From Acinetobacter sp. ANC 7912 (GTDB lineage: Bacteria > Pseudomonadota > Gammaproteobacteria > Pseudomonadales > Moraxellaceae): 64,000 bases of DNA. Under the pieces are notes generated by a model. It saw only the letters and a program-made list of their open reading frames with translations. It was not told where the DNA came from and made no database searches. The stretch is from positions 1,860,001 to 1,924,000 of the forward strand of contig NZ_CP156795.1 in the NCBI RefSeq assembly GCF_039862785.1, given 5' to 3'. The position numbers and the translations under genes were made by a program. Below, in pieces: positions 42,806 through 52,348 of the stretch (positions are counted from its first letter, which is position 1; the number at the start of each line of letters is the position of its first letter).

Positions 42806-44971
42806 TTAGTCACCTGTATAACCTTTCAATTTTAAACGTGCAGCGTGCAGAAGTGGCTCTGTATAACCTGCAGGTTGCTCACCACCCTTGAAAATCAGGT
42901 CAGAAGCAGCCTGGAACGCGATGCTGTTGTCAAAGTCAGCTGACATTGGCTTGTACAGCGGGTCATTTGCATTTTGCTGATCCACAATTTTCGCCATACG
43001 TTTCAGTACATCTTCAACCTGTTCACGAGTCACGATACCATGACGTAACCAGTTCGCTACGTGCTGAGATGAAATACGCAGTGTTGCGCGGTCTTCCATC
43101 AGACCAACATCATTAATGTCTGGTACTTTCGAACAACCAACACCCAGATCAACCCAACGAACTACATAACCCAGGATACCCTGACAGTTATTTTCCAGTT
43201 CTTTGGTTTTCTCTTCTTCAGTCCAGTCGGTATCTGTCGCTAATGGCGGAGTCAACAGATCATCTAATGGCAATGCTTCAGTTGCAAGCAGCTCTTGCTG
43301 ACGCTGAGCCACGTTAATTTGATGATAGTGAATCGCATGGATTACCGCACCTGTTGGAGATGGAACCCATGCACAGCTAGCACCCGCTTCTGGATGTTCA
43401 GTCTTAGTCTTGTACATGTCTAGCAGCATGTCTGGTTTTGGCCACATGCCTTTACCGATTTGCGCTTTACCACGTAAACCGGTTTGCAGACCGATCATCA
43501 CGTTACGGTTTTCATAAGCCGGGAACCATTTTTGGCCTTTGATTTCACCCTTACGAACGAATGGACCTGCTTCCATGAAGGTATGGATTTCGTCACCAGT
43601 ACGGTCCATGAAGCCAGTGTTAATGAAAATGGTACGGTCTTTCGCCTGAGCAATACAGTTTTTCAGGTTTACAGAGGTACGGCGTTCTTCATCCATGATA
43701 CCGATTTTCAGTGATTTAGCAGGTAAACCTAGCGCCTGTTCAGCACGCTCGAACAGTTCAACTGCAAATGCCACTTCTTCAGGACCATGCATTTTTGGCT
43801 TAACGATGTACATTGAGCCTTTGCGTGAGTTACGTACTGTGTTTTCACCACGAATGTCAGCAACGGACAGCAGCGGCGTGATCAGCGCATCCATGATACC
43901 TTCATAGATTTCTTCGCCATCTACCAAGATCGCTGGGTTGGTCATCAGATGACCTACGTTACGCAGTAGCATCAATGAACGGCCGTGAAGTGTAGTCTCG
44001 CCGCCTTCTACATTTTTGAAAGTACGGTCAGCATTCAGCTTACGAGTAATGATTTTACCATTTTTCTCGATGCTTTCTTCCAGCGTACCGCGCATCAAGC
44101 CTAACCAGTTACGGTAGCCTTCAACTTTCTCTTCAGCATCTACGGCTGCTACAGAGTCTTCCAAATCCTGAATCGTAGTTACTGCAGCTTCAAGAATCAC
44201 GTCTTTAACACCGGCAGCATCAGTTTGACCAATCGGGCTGGTTGCATCAATTTGAATCAGCGCATGCAGACCGTTGTTTTTCAGTACGATTTCAGAGGGT
44301 GCTGCAGCATCACCGTTATAACCTACAAATTTAGATGCATCGGCAACAGTCGTTGTAGAACCGTCTTTTAAGGTTACAATCAGTTTGTTACCTTCCACTG
44401 CATATTTGGTCGCATCAGCATGTGAGCCTTGAGCCAATGGGAAAGTTTCGTCCAGGAAGTTCTTCGCGAATGCGATAACTTTCTCACCACGTTTCGGGTT
44501 GTAACCCTTGCCTTTTTCCGCACCATCTTCTTCAGAGATTACGTCAAAGCCGTAAAGTGCATCGTACAGTGAACCCCAACGTGCGTTGGCAGCGTTCAGG
44601 CTGTAACGTGCATTACGTACAGGTACCACCAGCTGTGGACCTGCAATTTGTGCAATTTCGTCGTCTACGTTTTCAGTAGTAATTTGAAAATCTTCTACTT
44701 CTGGTAGCAAGTAGCCAATTTCAGTCAAGAAAGCTTTGTAAGCTTGTAATTCAAATTTGTTATTGCGGTGCCATTCGTCGATTTTGGCTTGAATGTCATC
44801 ACGCTTAGCCAAAAGTGCTTTGTTTTTAGGGCTAAGATCAACAACGACTTGTTCAAAGTTTTTCCAGTATGTGTCACTGTTCAAACCAGAACCTGGTAGT
44901 GCTTCATTTTCGATAAAATCGTAAAGTTCCTTAGCAATCGCTAACTTGCCTTTTTGAATACGTGCAGTCAT
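42806..44971 (-). CDS. glcB: Malate synthase G
   Basis: 721 residues, the length of form G. It condenses acetyl-CoA with glyoxylate in the glyoxylate bypass. The catalytic segment [23 protein letters not shown] (about residues 455-478), [29 protein letters not shown] and [10 protein letters not shown] match the family. Start ATG has aggaaag five bases upstream. Aceticlastic Acinetobacter use glcB as the sole malate synthase; aceA is not in view. Confidence 0.97.
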   Translation of the reverse strand: MTARIQKGKLAIAKELYDFIENEALPGSGLNSDTYWKNFEQVVVDLSPKNKALLAKRDDIQAKIDEWHRNNKFELQAYKAFLTEIGYLLPEVEDFQITTENVDDEIAQIAGPQLVVPVRNARYSLNAANARWGSLYDALYGFDVISEEDGAEKGKGYNPKRGEKVIAFAKNFLDETFPLAQGSHADATKYAVEGNKLIVTLKDGSTTTVADASKFVGYNGDAAAPSEIVLKNNGLHALIQIDATSPIGQTDAAGVKDVILEAAVTTIQDLEDSVAAVDAEEKVEGYRNWLGLMRGTLEESIEKNGKIITRKLNADRTFKNVEGGETTLHGRSLMLLRNVGHLMTNPAILVDGEEIYEGIMDALITPLLSVADIRGENTVRNSRKGSMYIVKPKMHGPEEVAFAVELFERAEQALGLPAKSLKIGIMDEERRTSVNLKNCIAQAKDRTIFINTGFMDRTGDEIHTFMEAGPFVRKGEIKGQKWFPAYENRNVMIGLQTGLRGKAQIGKGMWPKPDMLLDMYKTKTEHPEAGASCAWVPSPTGAVIHAIHYHQINVAQRQQELLATEALPLDDLLTPPLATDTDWTEEEKTKELENNCQGILGYVVRWVDLGVGCSKVPDINDVGLMEDRATLRISSQHVANWLRHGIVTREQVEDVLKRMAKIVDQQNANDPLYKPMSADFDNSIAFQAASDLIFKGGEQPAGYTEPLLHAARLKLKGYTGD

Positions 44972-45333
44972 TGTCTTTCCTGATATTGCTACTTTTTATA
45001 CAAGAGATTCTAGTATAACGATTAAAATTTAGCTGAATAGTACTATCACATTCCTAAATAATGATCATTTTATTCAGCGTCACCCTCATGCACGCAAAAT
45101 AGATGATCAGAATGTTTAGTCATCAATTCAGTAAATACCCTAATGACAGTGTATAAAGTTTTCGAAATGTAGAAATTAGACTTAAGTTCAGATTTTCGTG
45201 CAAAAACTATGCACTTCGATATACAGTGTCATGTTTGTTGCCTGATTAAGCCACGAAATCAGGTTCTTGTCGATAAACTGGTCAGTAATTTTAGATGAAA
45301 AAAGCGCCGGAAAATCCGACGCTTTGTAAGCAA
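44972..45333. promoter_or_regulatory. glcB upstream region and hairpins
   Basis: 362 bp without a gene. On the minus strand tatact (about 45015-45020) is a possible -10 box of glcB; the -35 box is poor. A 7-bp hairpin (cctgatt-aagccacga-aatcagg, 45241-45263) and the zapE-distal terminator aagcgccgga / tccgacgctt (45302-45324) lie at its left-hand end as read from zapE. No small frame is convincing. Confidence 0.5.
45302..45324 (-). terminator. Terminator after zapE
   Basis: aagcgccgga (45302-45311) and tccgacgctt (45315-45324) form a 10-bp stem with one mismatch (a G-U pair on the minus-strand RNA), followed there by Ts. Confidence 0.75.
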
Positions 45334-46494
45334 TTATTCTGCCTGGGTTGAGGCTGTTTTCTGAATCTGCCGATGTTCAGAATGCAGATACTCATCCGAC
45401 TGCATTTCCAGCAGACGTGAACGGGTCCGTTCAATTTCAAAAGCCAGTTTTTCACCCTGGTAAATGTCGATGATATTGTCTTCTGAGGTGAGTAACAATT
45501 TCACCCCACGATCATAAAATTCATCAACCAAATAGATGAAACGGCGTGTAGCATCATTCAGGAAATCAGTCAGATGCGGTACGTTGCTGACCAGCACTGT
45601 ATTGTAGATATTCGCAATTTCAATAAAGTCGGCCGGGCTACGTGGTTTCAGACACAGATCAGAAAATTCACACCACAACACATCTTCGGTATGTGCCACA
45701 GTTTCCACAATACGGTTATTGATAATGATCGGTTCCTGAGACTGTTGCTGGCCCTGAGTCAGCGCACTGAAACGCTGCGCCATCCAGTTTTTATTGTCAT
45801 GAGTCAGCGGGAACTTAAATAGTTGTGCCTGTTTCAGTACACGCAGACGATAATCCACACCGGCATCGACATTCAGAATCACACAGTTCTTTTTCACTAA
45901 TTCAATGGTAGGAATAAAACGGTCACGGTGAATCCCATTTTTATATAAACCATCAGGCGCAATGTTTGAAGTGGCTACCAATGTAATGCCGCGCTCAAAC
46001 AGTTTCTGGAACAGATCACTCAGGATCATAGCATCCGTCACATTCGACACGAAGAATTCGTCAAAACAGATGACAACCGCATCTTTATAGATCTGATCCG
46101 CCACCATATCCAGCGGGTTACGCTGACCAGACAGCTTATTTAGCTCACGATGCACATGCTGCATAAAATGGTGAAAGTGCATGCGGGTTTTACGGCGAAA
46201 CGGAATCGAATCGAAAAACTGGTCCATCAGCCAGGTTTTACCGCGTCCTACACCGCCCCACATATACACACCCTTTGGTGCAGTCTGACGGCGGAAACGG
46301 CGGAATGCCTTTTTAGAAGCCTTAAAGCGCTGAATTAACTCCACCCAGACACGGTCTAACTCATGGACTGCCACTGCCTGTGCATCATCAGGCATGAACT
46401 GACCCGAAGACAGCGCCTGCGCATAGCGTTCCGCAGGAGATAAAGGACTAAAGGCATTGTGCTGATGTGAATTTAAGTCGGACATAAGGTTCAT
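45334..46494 (-). CDS. zapE: Cell division protein ZapE (AFG1-like ATPase)
   Basis: 386 residues. Walker A GGVGRGKTWLMDQFF (about residue 78), RKTRMHFHHFMQHVHRELN, Walker B VICFDEFFVSNVTDAM, and a sensor region TLVATSNIAPDGLY. ZapE is a membrane-associated ATPase that binds FtsZ and shapes the Z ring under low oxygen or heat. Start could be Met1 or Met4; neither has a clear ribosome-binding site. Confidence 0.94.
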   Translation of the reverse strand: MNLMSDLNSHQHNAFSPLSPAERYAQALSSGQFMPDDAQAVAVHELDRVWVELIQRFKASKKAFRRFRRQTAPKGVYMWGGVGRGKTWLMDQFFDSIPFRRKTRMHFHHFMQHVHRELNKLSGQRNPLDMVADQIYKDAVVICFDEFFVSNVTDAMILSDLFQKLFERGITLVATSNIAPDGLYKNGIHRDRFIPTIELVKKNCVILNVDAGVDYRLRVLKQAQLFKFPLTHDNKNWMAQRFSALTQGQQQSQEPIIINNRIVETVAHTEDVLWCEFSDLCLKPRSPADFIEIANIYNTVLVSNVPHLTDFLNDATRRFIYLVDEFYDRGVKLLLTSEDNIIDIYQGEKLAFEIERTRSRLLEMQSDEYLHSEHRQIQKTASTQAE

Positions 46495-46570
46495 TACTGT
46501 TGCGATTCATTAAAAATTATAGCGAGAAATCAATTCCTAGCCATAACACTTTGGCATTAGCTAACTTAGG

Positions 46571-47578
46571 CTATTTCATATATTGACGTGGACTTTGCCC
46601 AAACCAACGTTTAAAAGCATGATTAAATGCAGCCGGTTCAGAGTATCCCAATAATTCTGCAATCATTTCAATTGAATATTGTTTATATTCAATCATTCTT
46701 AATGCTTTATCTTTGATAATCTCTTCACGGATCTGTTTATAGCTGGTATTCAACTGCTGTAACTGATGACGTAAGGTACGTTCCGGAATTTTCAATGCCT
46801 GCGCGGTTTCTGCCATGGTCGGCATTCCGCCAGTTTGCAATTCCAGATAATCCTGTACCCGCTGAATCAGCTCTGGAATCTGCTCATCTTCATGTAAACG
46901 TTCCAGTTCTGCGATACATTTCTGTTCATAAAGCTTGGATGTTTGTTCATCTGCAGCAGAAATCTTGACATCTAGTACCGCTTCATCAAACCAGAATGCC
47001 GCCTGCTCAGCATTAAGAATCACTTGTGAACCGTAATAATCATAATAAAGCTGTAACTGTTCTGGCACGTCAGGCTCTGGAAATGGCAATTCGATCCGTA
47101 CTTCCGGTACAGATAACCCCATCATCTTGTATAAATCCTGAATAAACTTGAACGTTCCAGCAATTTCAGCCTGTGCCACCAGTTGACCTAAAGGACCCTG
47201 TAAATCTTTAGGACGGTAGCAAAGTGCCACATGATACTCATTCTGTTTCGTGCTAATTTCGCCCGTAAGATGAGTCAACTGCTGAAAGCGTATCACATGG
47301 TTCAGGGCATCTCGAACTGTAGGACTTGTCACCAGTAACATCAGCAATGGCCCATAACCAGCCAGTGCATAATGCTGTCCAATTAAAATCCCCTGTTCTG
47401 GTACAATCCCATCCCCCACAACTTTCAACACATCATATTCCAGACTCGGATGAATAATTGAGGTCGGATCCAGATCATCAATACGCAATCCGATCGTATC
47501 AAGTTTCTGCTCCAGCGCGATACCGGCCTTACGCATCCCCTGAATCAGGTACATCAGACTGAGTATGGATCTCTTCAT
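46571..47578 (-). CDS. AraC-family transcriptional regulator
   Basis: 335 residues, OruR/ArgR-type architecture. The N-terminal arabinose-binding-like domain (about 15-200) includes YGPLLMLLVTSPTVRDALNH. The C-terminal double HTH (about 235-335) has MAETAQALKIPERTLRHQLQ and IEMIAELLGYSEPAAFNHAFKRWFGQSPRQY, the AraC signature. It is divergent from lysO across a 348-bp gap, so lysO is a candidate target by position only. Confidence 0.9.
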   Translation of the reverse strand: MKRSILSLMYLIQGMRKAGIALEQKLDTIGLRIDDLDPTSIIHPSLEYDVLKVVGDGIVPEQGILIGQHYALAGYGPLLMLLVTSPTVRDALNHVIRFQQLTHLTGEISTKQNEYHVALCYRPKDLQGPLGQLVAQAEIAGTFKFIQDLYKMMGLSVPEVRIELPFPEPDVPEQLQLYYDYYGSQVILNAEQAAFWFDEAVLDVKISAADEQTSKLYEQKCIAELERLHEDEQIPELIQRVQDYLELQTGGMPTMAETAQALKIPERTLRHQLQQLNTSYKQIREEIIKDKALRMIEYKQYSIEMIAELLGYSEPAAFNHAFKRWFGQSPRQYMK

Positions 47579-47672
47579 GGGCTATTAAACTTAAATAGGG
47601 TTGTTTTTGTTTTACTACAAATCTTACAAATTCTCTATTGCCGTTTTGATCAATATTAGCGTCTTATTCATC

Positions 47673-47704
47673 CTATGACTATTTAAAACTATGACTATTT
47701 AAAA
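47673..47704. repeat. 16-bp perfect tandem repeat in the araC-type/lysO intergenic region
   Basis: ctatgactatttaaaa is repeated exactly at 47673-47688 and 47689-47704. It lies about 100 bp upstream of the AraC-type gene start and 220 bp from lysO in a 348-bp A/T-rich gap (47579-47926) that has no other notable feature. Tandem direct half-sites are typical of AraC-protein operators, so it is a candidate binding site. Confidence 0.6.
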
Positions 47705-47926
47705 ATTTACAATATTTTCATAACCAGCAGCCCAGTAGGTAATGCAAAATATTCAATCTGTATCAAGTATTTTGCCAAATCTATTTTAACAGCCGACTTA
47801 TATTTAAAAAAATTGGCTCACGTTCAAATGGGCTACGCCAGCTGACTGCAAGCTGTTCAGCTCCCCGAATAAGACAACAGCATCAGACTTAAGGAAATGG
47901 CATAATAAACAAAATTTTAATTTTTC

Positions 47927-48841
47927 ATGATTATGCAATCCTTCTGGCTTATCTTCCAACTATTGTTCTGTCTTGCGATTGGCTTCCTGTTTGCCAAAAA
48001 GCTGCCTAAAGTCGTAGTTAAACTTTCCTTTACTTTACTCCCCTATTTCAGTTATGTATTACTGATCGGCATCGCTTTTGAATTTTCTCAAATTGTGGAT
48101 GAGTTACAGCATCCCTACCAGATTCTTAGTACCTCTCTTACGATTGCGAGCTTGACCTCATTAGGTGCCTTTAGCTGCTGTTACCTGCTGTTTAAATGGA
48201 TTGGTTATCAGAAATCTACTGGACGAGTCTCTGCTGAACTGGTGATCAAATCACTAATCAATATCAGCTATGCCTTTATTGCGCTGGCTGTAGGTTATCT
48301 ATTACAGCTCAGTTTGCATCATTTTGATCTTCAACTTCACATTAGTACCTGGTATTTACTGCTAGTATTCATGTTTTTAATCGGGCTAGACCTCGCCTAT
48401 TCACCTTTGGATCGATCTTGGCTGAACTGGAAAATCCTGTTGGTACCATTGGGGTGTGTTGTTGGATCTGTACTTGGTGTGCTGCTATATGCGACCTGGC
48501 AATCCGATATCAAGCTGCAAGACCTGATCATGCTTTCTCAAGGCTATGGGTTCTATTCCATGAGCGGCATTGTGGTCACAGAACTGAAAAATGCTGAACT
48601 GGGTAGCATCGCCTTGATGAATGACCTGTTTCGGGAAATCATTGCCATCTTACTGATGTACTGTATCGGCTGGCGACATCCACGCGCTGCCATTGCAGCC
48701 GCAGGTGCAACCTCCATGGATGCTACATTACCAATGGTCAAACAGGCTTGTGGCAATGATTTTATTCCACATGCCATGTTGAGCGGATTTATTTTGTCAC
48801 TGTTGGCACCCGTGGCAGTGAGTGTGCTGGCGGTAATTTAG
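47927..48841 (+). CDS. lysO: LysO-family lysine exporter
   Basis: 304 residues with about eight hydrophobic helices. The C-terminal half has SQGYGFYSMSGIVVTELKNAELG, NDLFREIIAILLMYCIGW and GATSMDATLPMVKQACG, matching LysO (YbjE) of E. coli, which exports L-lysine and thialysine. It is divergent from an AraC-type regulator. Which amino acid it moves here is inferred from the family. The start ATG lacks a clear ribosome-binding site. Confidence 0.86.
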   Translation: MIMQSFWLIFQLLFCLAIGFLFAKKLPKVVVKLSFTLLPYFSYVLLIGIAFEFSQIVDELQHPYQILSTSLTIASLTSLGAFSCCYLLFKWIGYQKSTGRVSAELVIKSLINISYAFIALAVGYLLQLSLHHFDLQLHISTWYLLLVFMFLIGLDLAYSPLDRSWLNWKILLVPLGCVVGSVLGVLLYATWQSDIKLQDLIMLSQGYGFYSMSGIVVTELKNAELGSIALMNDLFREIIAILLMYCIGWRHPRAAIAAAGATSMDATLPMVKQACGNDFIPHAMLSGFILSLLAPVAVSVLAVI

Positions 48842-48848
48842 TTTTAAT

Positions 48849-48942
48849 ACCCTAAATCTTCCCTTTTTTTAAAGAGGGGACTTCTCGTGTCTTTTAGAAG
48901 AAGGATCTCTTCCCTTTGTGAAAGGGAGGTCAGGAGGGATTA
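48849..48942. repeat. Two oppositely oriented copies of the intergenic repeat
   Basis: accctaaatcttccc...gaggggacttctc (48849-48886) resembles the repeat at 19366 in direct orientation. The segment to its right, with hairpin TCCCTTT-gtg-AAAGGGA (48911-48927), matches it in the opposite orientation (complement begins aatccctcctgacctccc). They fill the gap between convergent lysO and the 75-residue gene, as bidirectional terminators or attenuators would. Confidence 0.65.
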
Positions 48943-49170
48943 CTAAAAATTTAAATCTACCCCACTCAAAACATCCCCTACGGTCTCCATCATCTCCGAA
49001 GCAAGCTCTACAATATCAGTACCATCCAAGCCTGACATCCAGTCCCAAGAACTTGATTGGCTCTGCTGTTGCTGCTTTTCCTGCTGTTCTAATTGATCTG
49101 CGATTCTATCCATTTCCAGACTTTGCTCGAGTAACTTTTGTTCTGGCGTCTTGATTATTCTCATCTTCAT
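48943..49170 (-). CDS. Small protein of unknown function (75 residues)
   Basis: Begins MKMRIIKTPEQKLL; aggg lies about eight bases before the second Met. A Gln/Glu-rich helix (LEQSLEMDRIADQLEQQEKQQQQ) is followed by SWDWMSGLDGTDIVELASEMMETVGDVL. It is acidic and soluble, and probably coiled-coil at its N-terminus. I do not recognise the family. It stands alone next to an IS3 element. Confidence 0.6.
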   Translation of the reverse strand: MKMRIIKTPEQKLLEQSLEMDRIADQLEQQEKQQQQSQSSSWDWMSGLDGTDIVELASEMMETVGDVLSGVDLNF

Positions 49171-49208
49171 CCCTTTTTTATTTTTATCCTGTAGAACACA
49201 ATGTATAA

Positions 49209-49236
49209 AAAAAGCCTTTCAAGTGAAAGGCTTTTT
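49209..49236 (-). terminator. Former pyrF terminator, now separated by an IS3 element
   Basis: aaagcctttc (49211-49220) and gaaaggcttt (49225-49234) form a perfect 10-bp stem with A/T tracts on both sides. On the minus strand it would follow pyrF by about 35 bp if the IS were absent; the IS adds 1.3 kb between them. Confidence 0.88.
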
Positions 49237-49291
49237 GTCGTATTGGCTTGTCCCGTCCTGAAATAAGTTTACACCTTAAGAGACTTATTTT

Positions 49292-49681
49292 ATGGAACAT
49301 AAACGAGAACAACGAGTTAAACGTACACAACGTGACTATAGCTTTGCCTTTAAAATGATGGTGGTACATGAAGTAGAAAAAGGGCAAATTACTTATAAGC
49401 AAGCTCAGGCAAAATATGGTATTCAAGGAAGATCAACTGTGCTGGTATGGTTACGCAAGCACGGACAACAGGACTGGACTTCGAATATGCCGACTTCTTC
49501 TAAACGCCAATTGACACCCCAACAACGAATCCGCCAATTAGAAAAGCAGTTAGCCGCAGAAAAGCTTAAAACTGAATTTATTCAGGATGTGATTTATCAC
49601 ATTGATAAAGAATGTGGGACTGATCTTGGAAAAAAGTATACCGAGCACGTTTCAAAGATTGGCAAAGCCAAAGAAGACTAA
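49292..49681 (+). CDS. IS3 OrfA (HTH protein)
   Basis: 129 residues. HTH: RDYSFAFKMMVVHEVEKGQ, TYKQAQAKYGIQGRSTVLVWLRKHG, followed by a leucine-zipper region RQLEKQLAAEKLKTEF. A slippery heptamer A_AAA_AAG lies in frame at 49630-49636, 15 codons before its stop, so ribosomes can shift -1 into orfB. Confidence 0.92.
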   Translation: MEHKREQRVKRTQRDYSFAFKMMVVHEVEKGQITYKQAQAKYGIQGRSTVLVWLRKHGQQDWTSNMPTSSKRQLTPQQRIRQLEKQLAAEKLKTEFIQDVIYHIDKECGTDLGKKYTEHVSKIGKAKED

Positions 49682-50514
49682 GCGTTTCACGTTATTGTCA
49701 GTGGTTGGGAATCACCCGACAAGCTTATTATCAAGCAGAAAAACGTGCTCAAATGACTGCACAAGCAACTGAACAAATACTTGAGTTGGTTATGGAATAT
49801 CGCTGTCTCATGCCAAGTATCGGAACACGTAAGCTGTATTGGCTTATTAAAGGCAAATTGTTGCAACGTGGTTTAAAGTGTGGACGGGATCAGTTATTTA
49901 AAATATTGAAAGAAAATAACTTATTGATTCGCCCTAAGCGTCGCTATACAAAAACTACGGATAGCAAGCATTGGATGAAGAAGCATCCAAATTTATTAAA
50001 GGATTATGCAGCAGTGCAAGCCAATGAAGTCTTTGTTAGTGATATTACCTATGTTGAGAGTGCTGAAGGTGTGCATTATTTATCCTTGGTGACAGATGCT
50101 TATACCCGACAGATTAAAGGTTATAAGTTATCGAATGATATGCGTGCGGAGAATATTGTGCAGGCTCTACATATGGCGATGCAGCAAGCGACAGATCGAG
50201 CGACTAGGATGATTCATCATTCAGATAGAGGTGCTCAATATTGCTCTGAGCTATATCAATCGGCATTGCGCCATTATGGGATATGTCCTTCCATGACAGA
50301 TGGCAAGGACTGTTATCAGAATGCATTAGCAGAGCGAATTAATGGAATATTAAAGCAGGAGTTTTTAACCACGCGATGTCAAACCATGAAGGAGTTAGAT
50401 CACTTAATTGCGGAATCTATCATGATTTACAATTGTTATAGACCGCATTTAAGTTTAAATATGAACACCCCGAATCAGATGTATGAGCAAACAAAAACCG
50501 AGCTAATTGCTTAA
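49636..50514 (+). CDS. IS3 OrfB transposase domain, expressed by -1 frameshift
   Basis: The frame entered after slippage at 49630-49636 is open: VYRARFKDWQSQRRLSVSRY then CQWLGITRQAYYQAE. A TTG at 49705 is the first start-like codon, but the fusion is the expected transposase. DDE residues: FVSDITYVESAEGVHYLS, IHHSDRGAQYCS and CYQNALAERINGILKQEFL. Complete to the stop at 50514. Confidence 0.93.
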   Translation, partial: VYRARFKDWQSQRRLSVSRYCQWLGITRQAYYQAEKRAQMTAQATEQILELVMEYRCLMPSIGTRKLYWLIKGKLLQRGLKCGRDQLFKILKENNLLIRPKRRYTKTTDSKHWMKKHPNLLKDYAAVQANEVFVSDITYVESAEGVHYLSLVTDAYTRQIKGYKLSNDMRAENIVQALHMAMQQATDRATRMIHHSDRGAQYCSELYQSALRHYGICPSMTDGKDCYQNALAERINGILKQEFLTTRCQTMKELDHLIAESIMIYNCYRPHLSLNMNTPNQMYEQTKTELIA

Positions 50515-50569
50515 CTCGGTTTGAAGTGGAATACTGTCAATCTATTTCAGGACAAGACAGCTTACTAAA

Positions 50570-51250
50570 TTACAAAGTAGCCAGAATATCTTTTAAGGTT
50601 TGACGCGGGTTCTCAGACTTAGTAATTGGGCGGCCAATGACTAGGTGGGTTGAGCCATCCAACATTGCCTGTTTAGGGGTCACGATACGTTTTTGGTCAT
50701 CCGCATTTGAACCTTCAGGACGGATACCCGGGGTTACAAGAGCAAAGTCCTGACCTAGTGTTTCACGCAGCATTTTTGCTTCTTGCGCTGAACAGACTAC
50801 ACCATCCAGACCGCTTTCTTTGGTCAAGGTCGCCAGACGTTTTACATGCTCAAATGGCTCGATATCCAAACCGATGTCTTTCAGGTCTTCACGACCCATT
50901 GAAGTCAATACAGTTACCGCGACCAACTGAGTATTGTAGTTACCAGCTTTAAGGCGTTCGACACAGGTTTCCATCATTTTACGGCCACCTGAAGCATGTA
51001 CGTTTACCATCCATACACCCAGGTCTGCAGCTGCGCACACTGCCTGTGCAGTAGTATTCGGGATGTCATGGAATTTCAGGTCCAGAAATACTTCAAAGCC
51101 CTTGTCTTGCAGCGCCTTAACCACAGATGGACCTTCATGAGTAAACAGCTCTTTACCCACTTTAACACGGCAAAGCTGAGGGTCTAACTGCTCGACAATC
51201 GTTAAAGCGTCATATTGGCTTTTGGCATCCAAGGCAACGATAATACTCAT
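50570..51250 (-). CDS. pyrF: Orotidine 5'-phosphate decarboxylase
   Basis: 226 residues from the ATG at 51250, with aaggg eight bases before it; the longer frame starts at a TTG. It makes UMP from [17 protein letters not shown], the catalytic [15 protein letters not shown] (Lys and Asp), [13 protein letters not shown] and VTPGIRPEG plus [11 protein letters not shown] are diagnostic. An IS3 element sits 10 bp after its stop and separates it from its terminator. Confidence 0.97.
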   Translation of the reverse strand: MSIIVALDAKSQYDALTIVEQLDPQLCRVKVGKELFTHEGPSVVKALQDKGFEVFLDLKFHDIPNTTAQAVCAAADLGVWMVNVHASGGRKMMETCVERLKAGNYNTQLVAVTVLTSMGREDLKDIGLDIEPFEHVKRLATLTKESGLDGVVCSAQEAKMLRETLGQDFALVTPGIRPEGSNADDQKRIVTPKQAMLDGSTHLVIGRPITKSENPRQTLKDILATL

Positions 51251-51418
51251 AACAAGACCCTTCAAATTGACAAAATTAACGCATTATACGGATTTCAGCT
51301 GCCTGTACAAAGATTTAAAGTATAAAAATCCTCTACTGATTTAATTTAAGTGCCTTATTCCTAAAGCGAAAATTTTAAATAATTATATTTATAATAGACT
51401 TATCAATATACTGGCATA

Positions 51419-51450
51419 AAAAAACACCCTGAGCAAAACCCAGAGTGCTT
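51419..51450 (-). terminator. Terminator after lapA
   Basis: caccctg (51425-51431) pairs with cagagtg (51441-51447); on the minus-strand RNA the odd pair is G-U and seven Ts follow. It ends the ihfB-lapA transcript ahead of pyrF. Confidence 0.75.
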
Positions 51451-51498
51451 TAAAAAATCAGGAGAACTTCAAATATTCATAAGTCTGACATCACATCC

Positions 51499-51864
51499 TT
51501 ATAAAGGGCTGGAAGGACGATCCTGTGGATGGATATCTACAATCGTCTTTTCATGACGGGTATGTGCAGCTGCTTCGGCTGCCATGAGCTTCGCTGTATT
51601 CAGCTGCTCTTTACGCAAGTGGTCAATATCTTTACGCAGTCGTTTTATTTCCCAGTTGGTCTGGAACACTTTGAATACCTGCACACCCAATAACAAGCCT
51701 AACACAACACCTAATGCCAGAGTCAGTAGCAATAGCAGGCCTAGGCGCATTGCAGGCACTTGAGTAAATAACAGGTCTACAGAAAGCTCAGTACCATTCT
51801 GCAATACCAGTGCCAGTGAATAACCAAATAAAACCAGTAGTAAAACGATCAACACGTAACGCAT
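51499..51864 (-). CDS. lapA: LapA-domain membrane protein (LPS assembly protein A)
   Basis: 121 residues, two membrane helices (about 4-22 and 42-65), then a basic coiled coil WEIKRLRKDIDHLRKEQL. It is the DUF1049/LapA family, which with LapB controls LpxC and LPS assembly in enteric bacteria. The rpsA-ihfB-lapA order is conserved in gamma-proteobacteria and supports the call. lapB is not adjacent. Confidence 0.88.
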   Translation of the reverse strand: MRYVLIVLLLVLFGYSLALVLQNGTELSVDLLFTQVPAMRLGLLLLLTLALGVVLGLLLGVQVFKVFQTNWEIKRLRKDIDHLRKEQLNTAKLMAAEAAAHTRHEKTIVDIHPQDRPSSPL

Positions 51865-51880
51865 AGAACACTCCGGGAAA

Positions 51881-52186
51881 TTATTTCTGGGCTGATTCGT
51901 TTACAGCATCACGTAATGCTTTACCCGGCTTGAAATGTGGTACTGCTTTCGCTGCAACTTCAACAGACTTTCCAGTCTTGGGGTTACGGCCAATACGTGG
52001 TTCACGATGATGTAACGCGAAACTACCAAACCCACGAATCTCGATACGGTTATCAGCAGATAGCGCTTCAATCATTTGGTCAATCATGATCTTCACCGCT
52101 TCTTCGACCAAAGGCTCAGCCAAATGCGGGTTCTTCAGCGCAATACGCTCTATTAAATCAGACTTATTAAGTGCTTCAGTAGTCAT
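51881..52186 (-). CDS. ihfB: Integration host factor subunit beta
   Basis: 101 residues of the HU/IHF fold: [50 protein letters not shown] with the DNA-bending arm, and [11 protein letters not shown]. Paired with IhfA it bends DNA at specific sites. It lies between rpsA and lapA, 16 bp upstream of lapA. Confidence 0.96.
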   Translation of the reverse strand: MTTEALNKSDLIERIALKNPHLAEPLVEEAVKIMIDQMIEALSADNRIEIRGFGSFALHHREPRIGRNPKTGKSVEVAAKAVPHFKPGKALRDAVNESAQK

Positions 52187-52251
52187 CTGCGACCTCTTTA
52201 ATTATCAAGCTACTTGGACTCTCTATTCCGATAATAACCTGTTTAAATACA

Positions 52252-52289
52252 AAACGGTAGCGCAATAATTAAATACTACGCTACCGTTT
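52252..52289 (-). terminator. Hairpin between rpsA and ihfB
   Basis: aaacggtagcg (52252-52262) and cgctaccgttt (52279-52289) are perfect 11-bp complements around a 16-nt loop. On the minus strand a short run of Ts follows, so it is a terminator or attenuator that could set the lower level of ihfB relative to rpsA. Confidence 0.75.
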
Positions 52290-52348
52290 ACAGTAATCGT
52301 GCAGAAAATATTAGTTAAATTACATTAACAATACATTCCGACCCTTAC

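Larger units (their letters stand above)
49249..50559 (+). mobile_element. IS3-family insertion sequence
   Basis: 1,311 bp. Inverted repeats begin tgtcccgtcctgaaataag (49249) and, on the other strand from 50559, tgtcttgtcctgaaataga, sharing gtcctgaaata. The flanks are a 3-bp duplication GCT (49246-49248 and 50560-50562), usual for IS3. It encodes orfA and orfB with a -1 frameshift signal and appears intact. It lies 10 bp beyond the pyrF stop codon. Confidence 0.94.
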
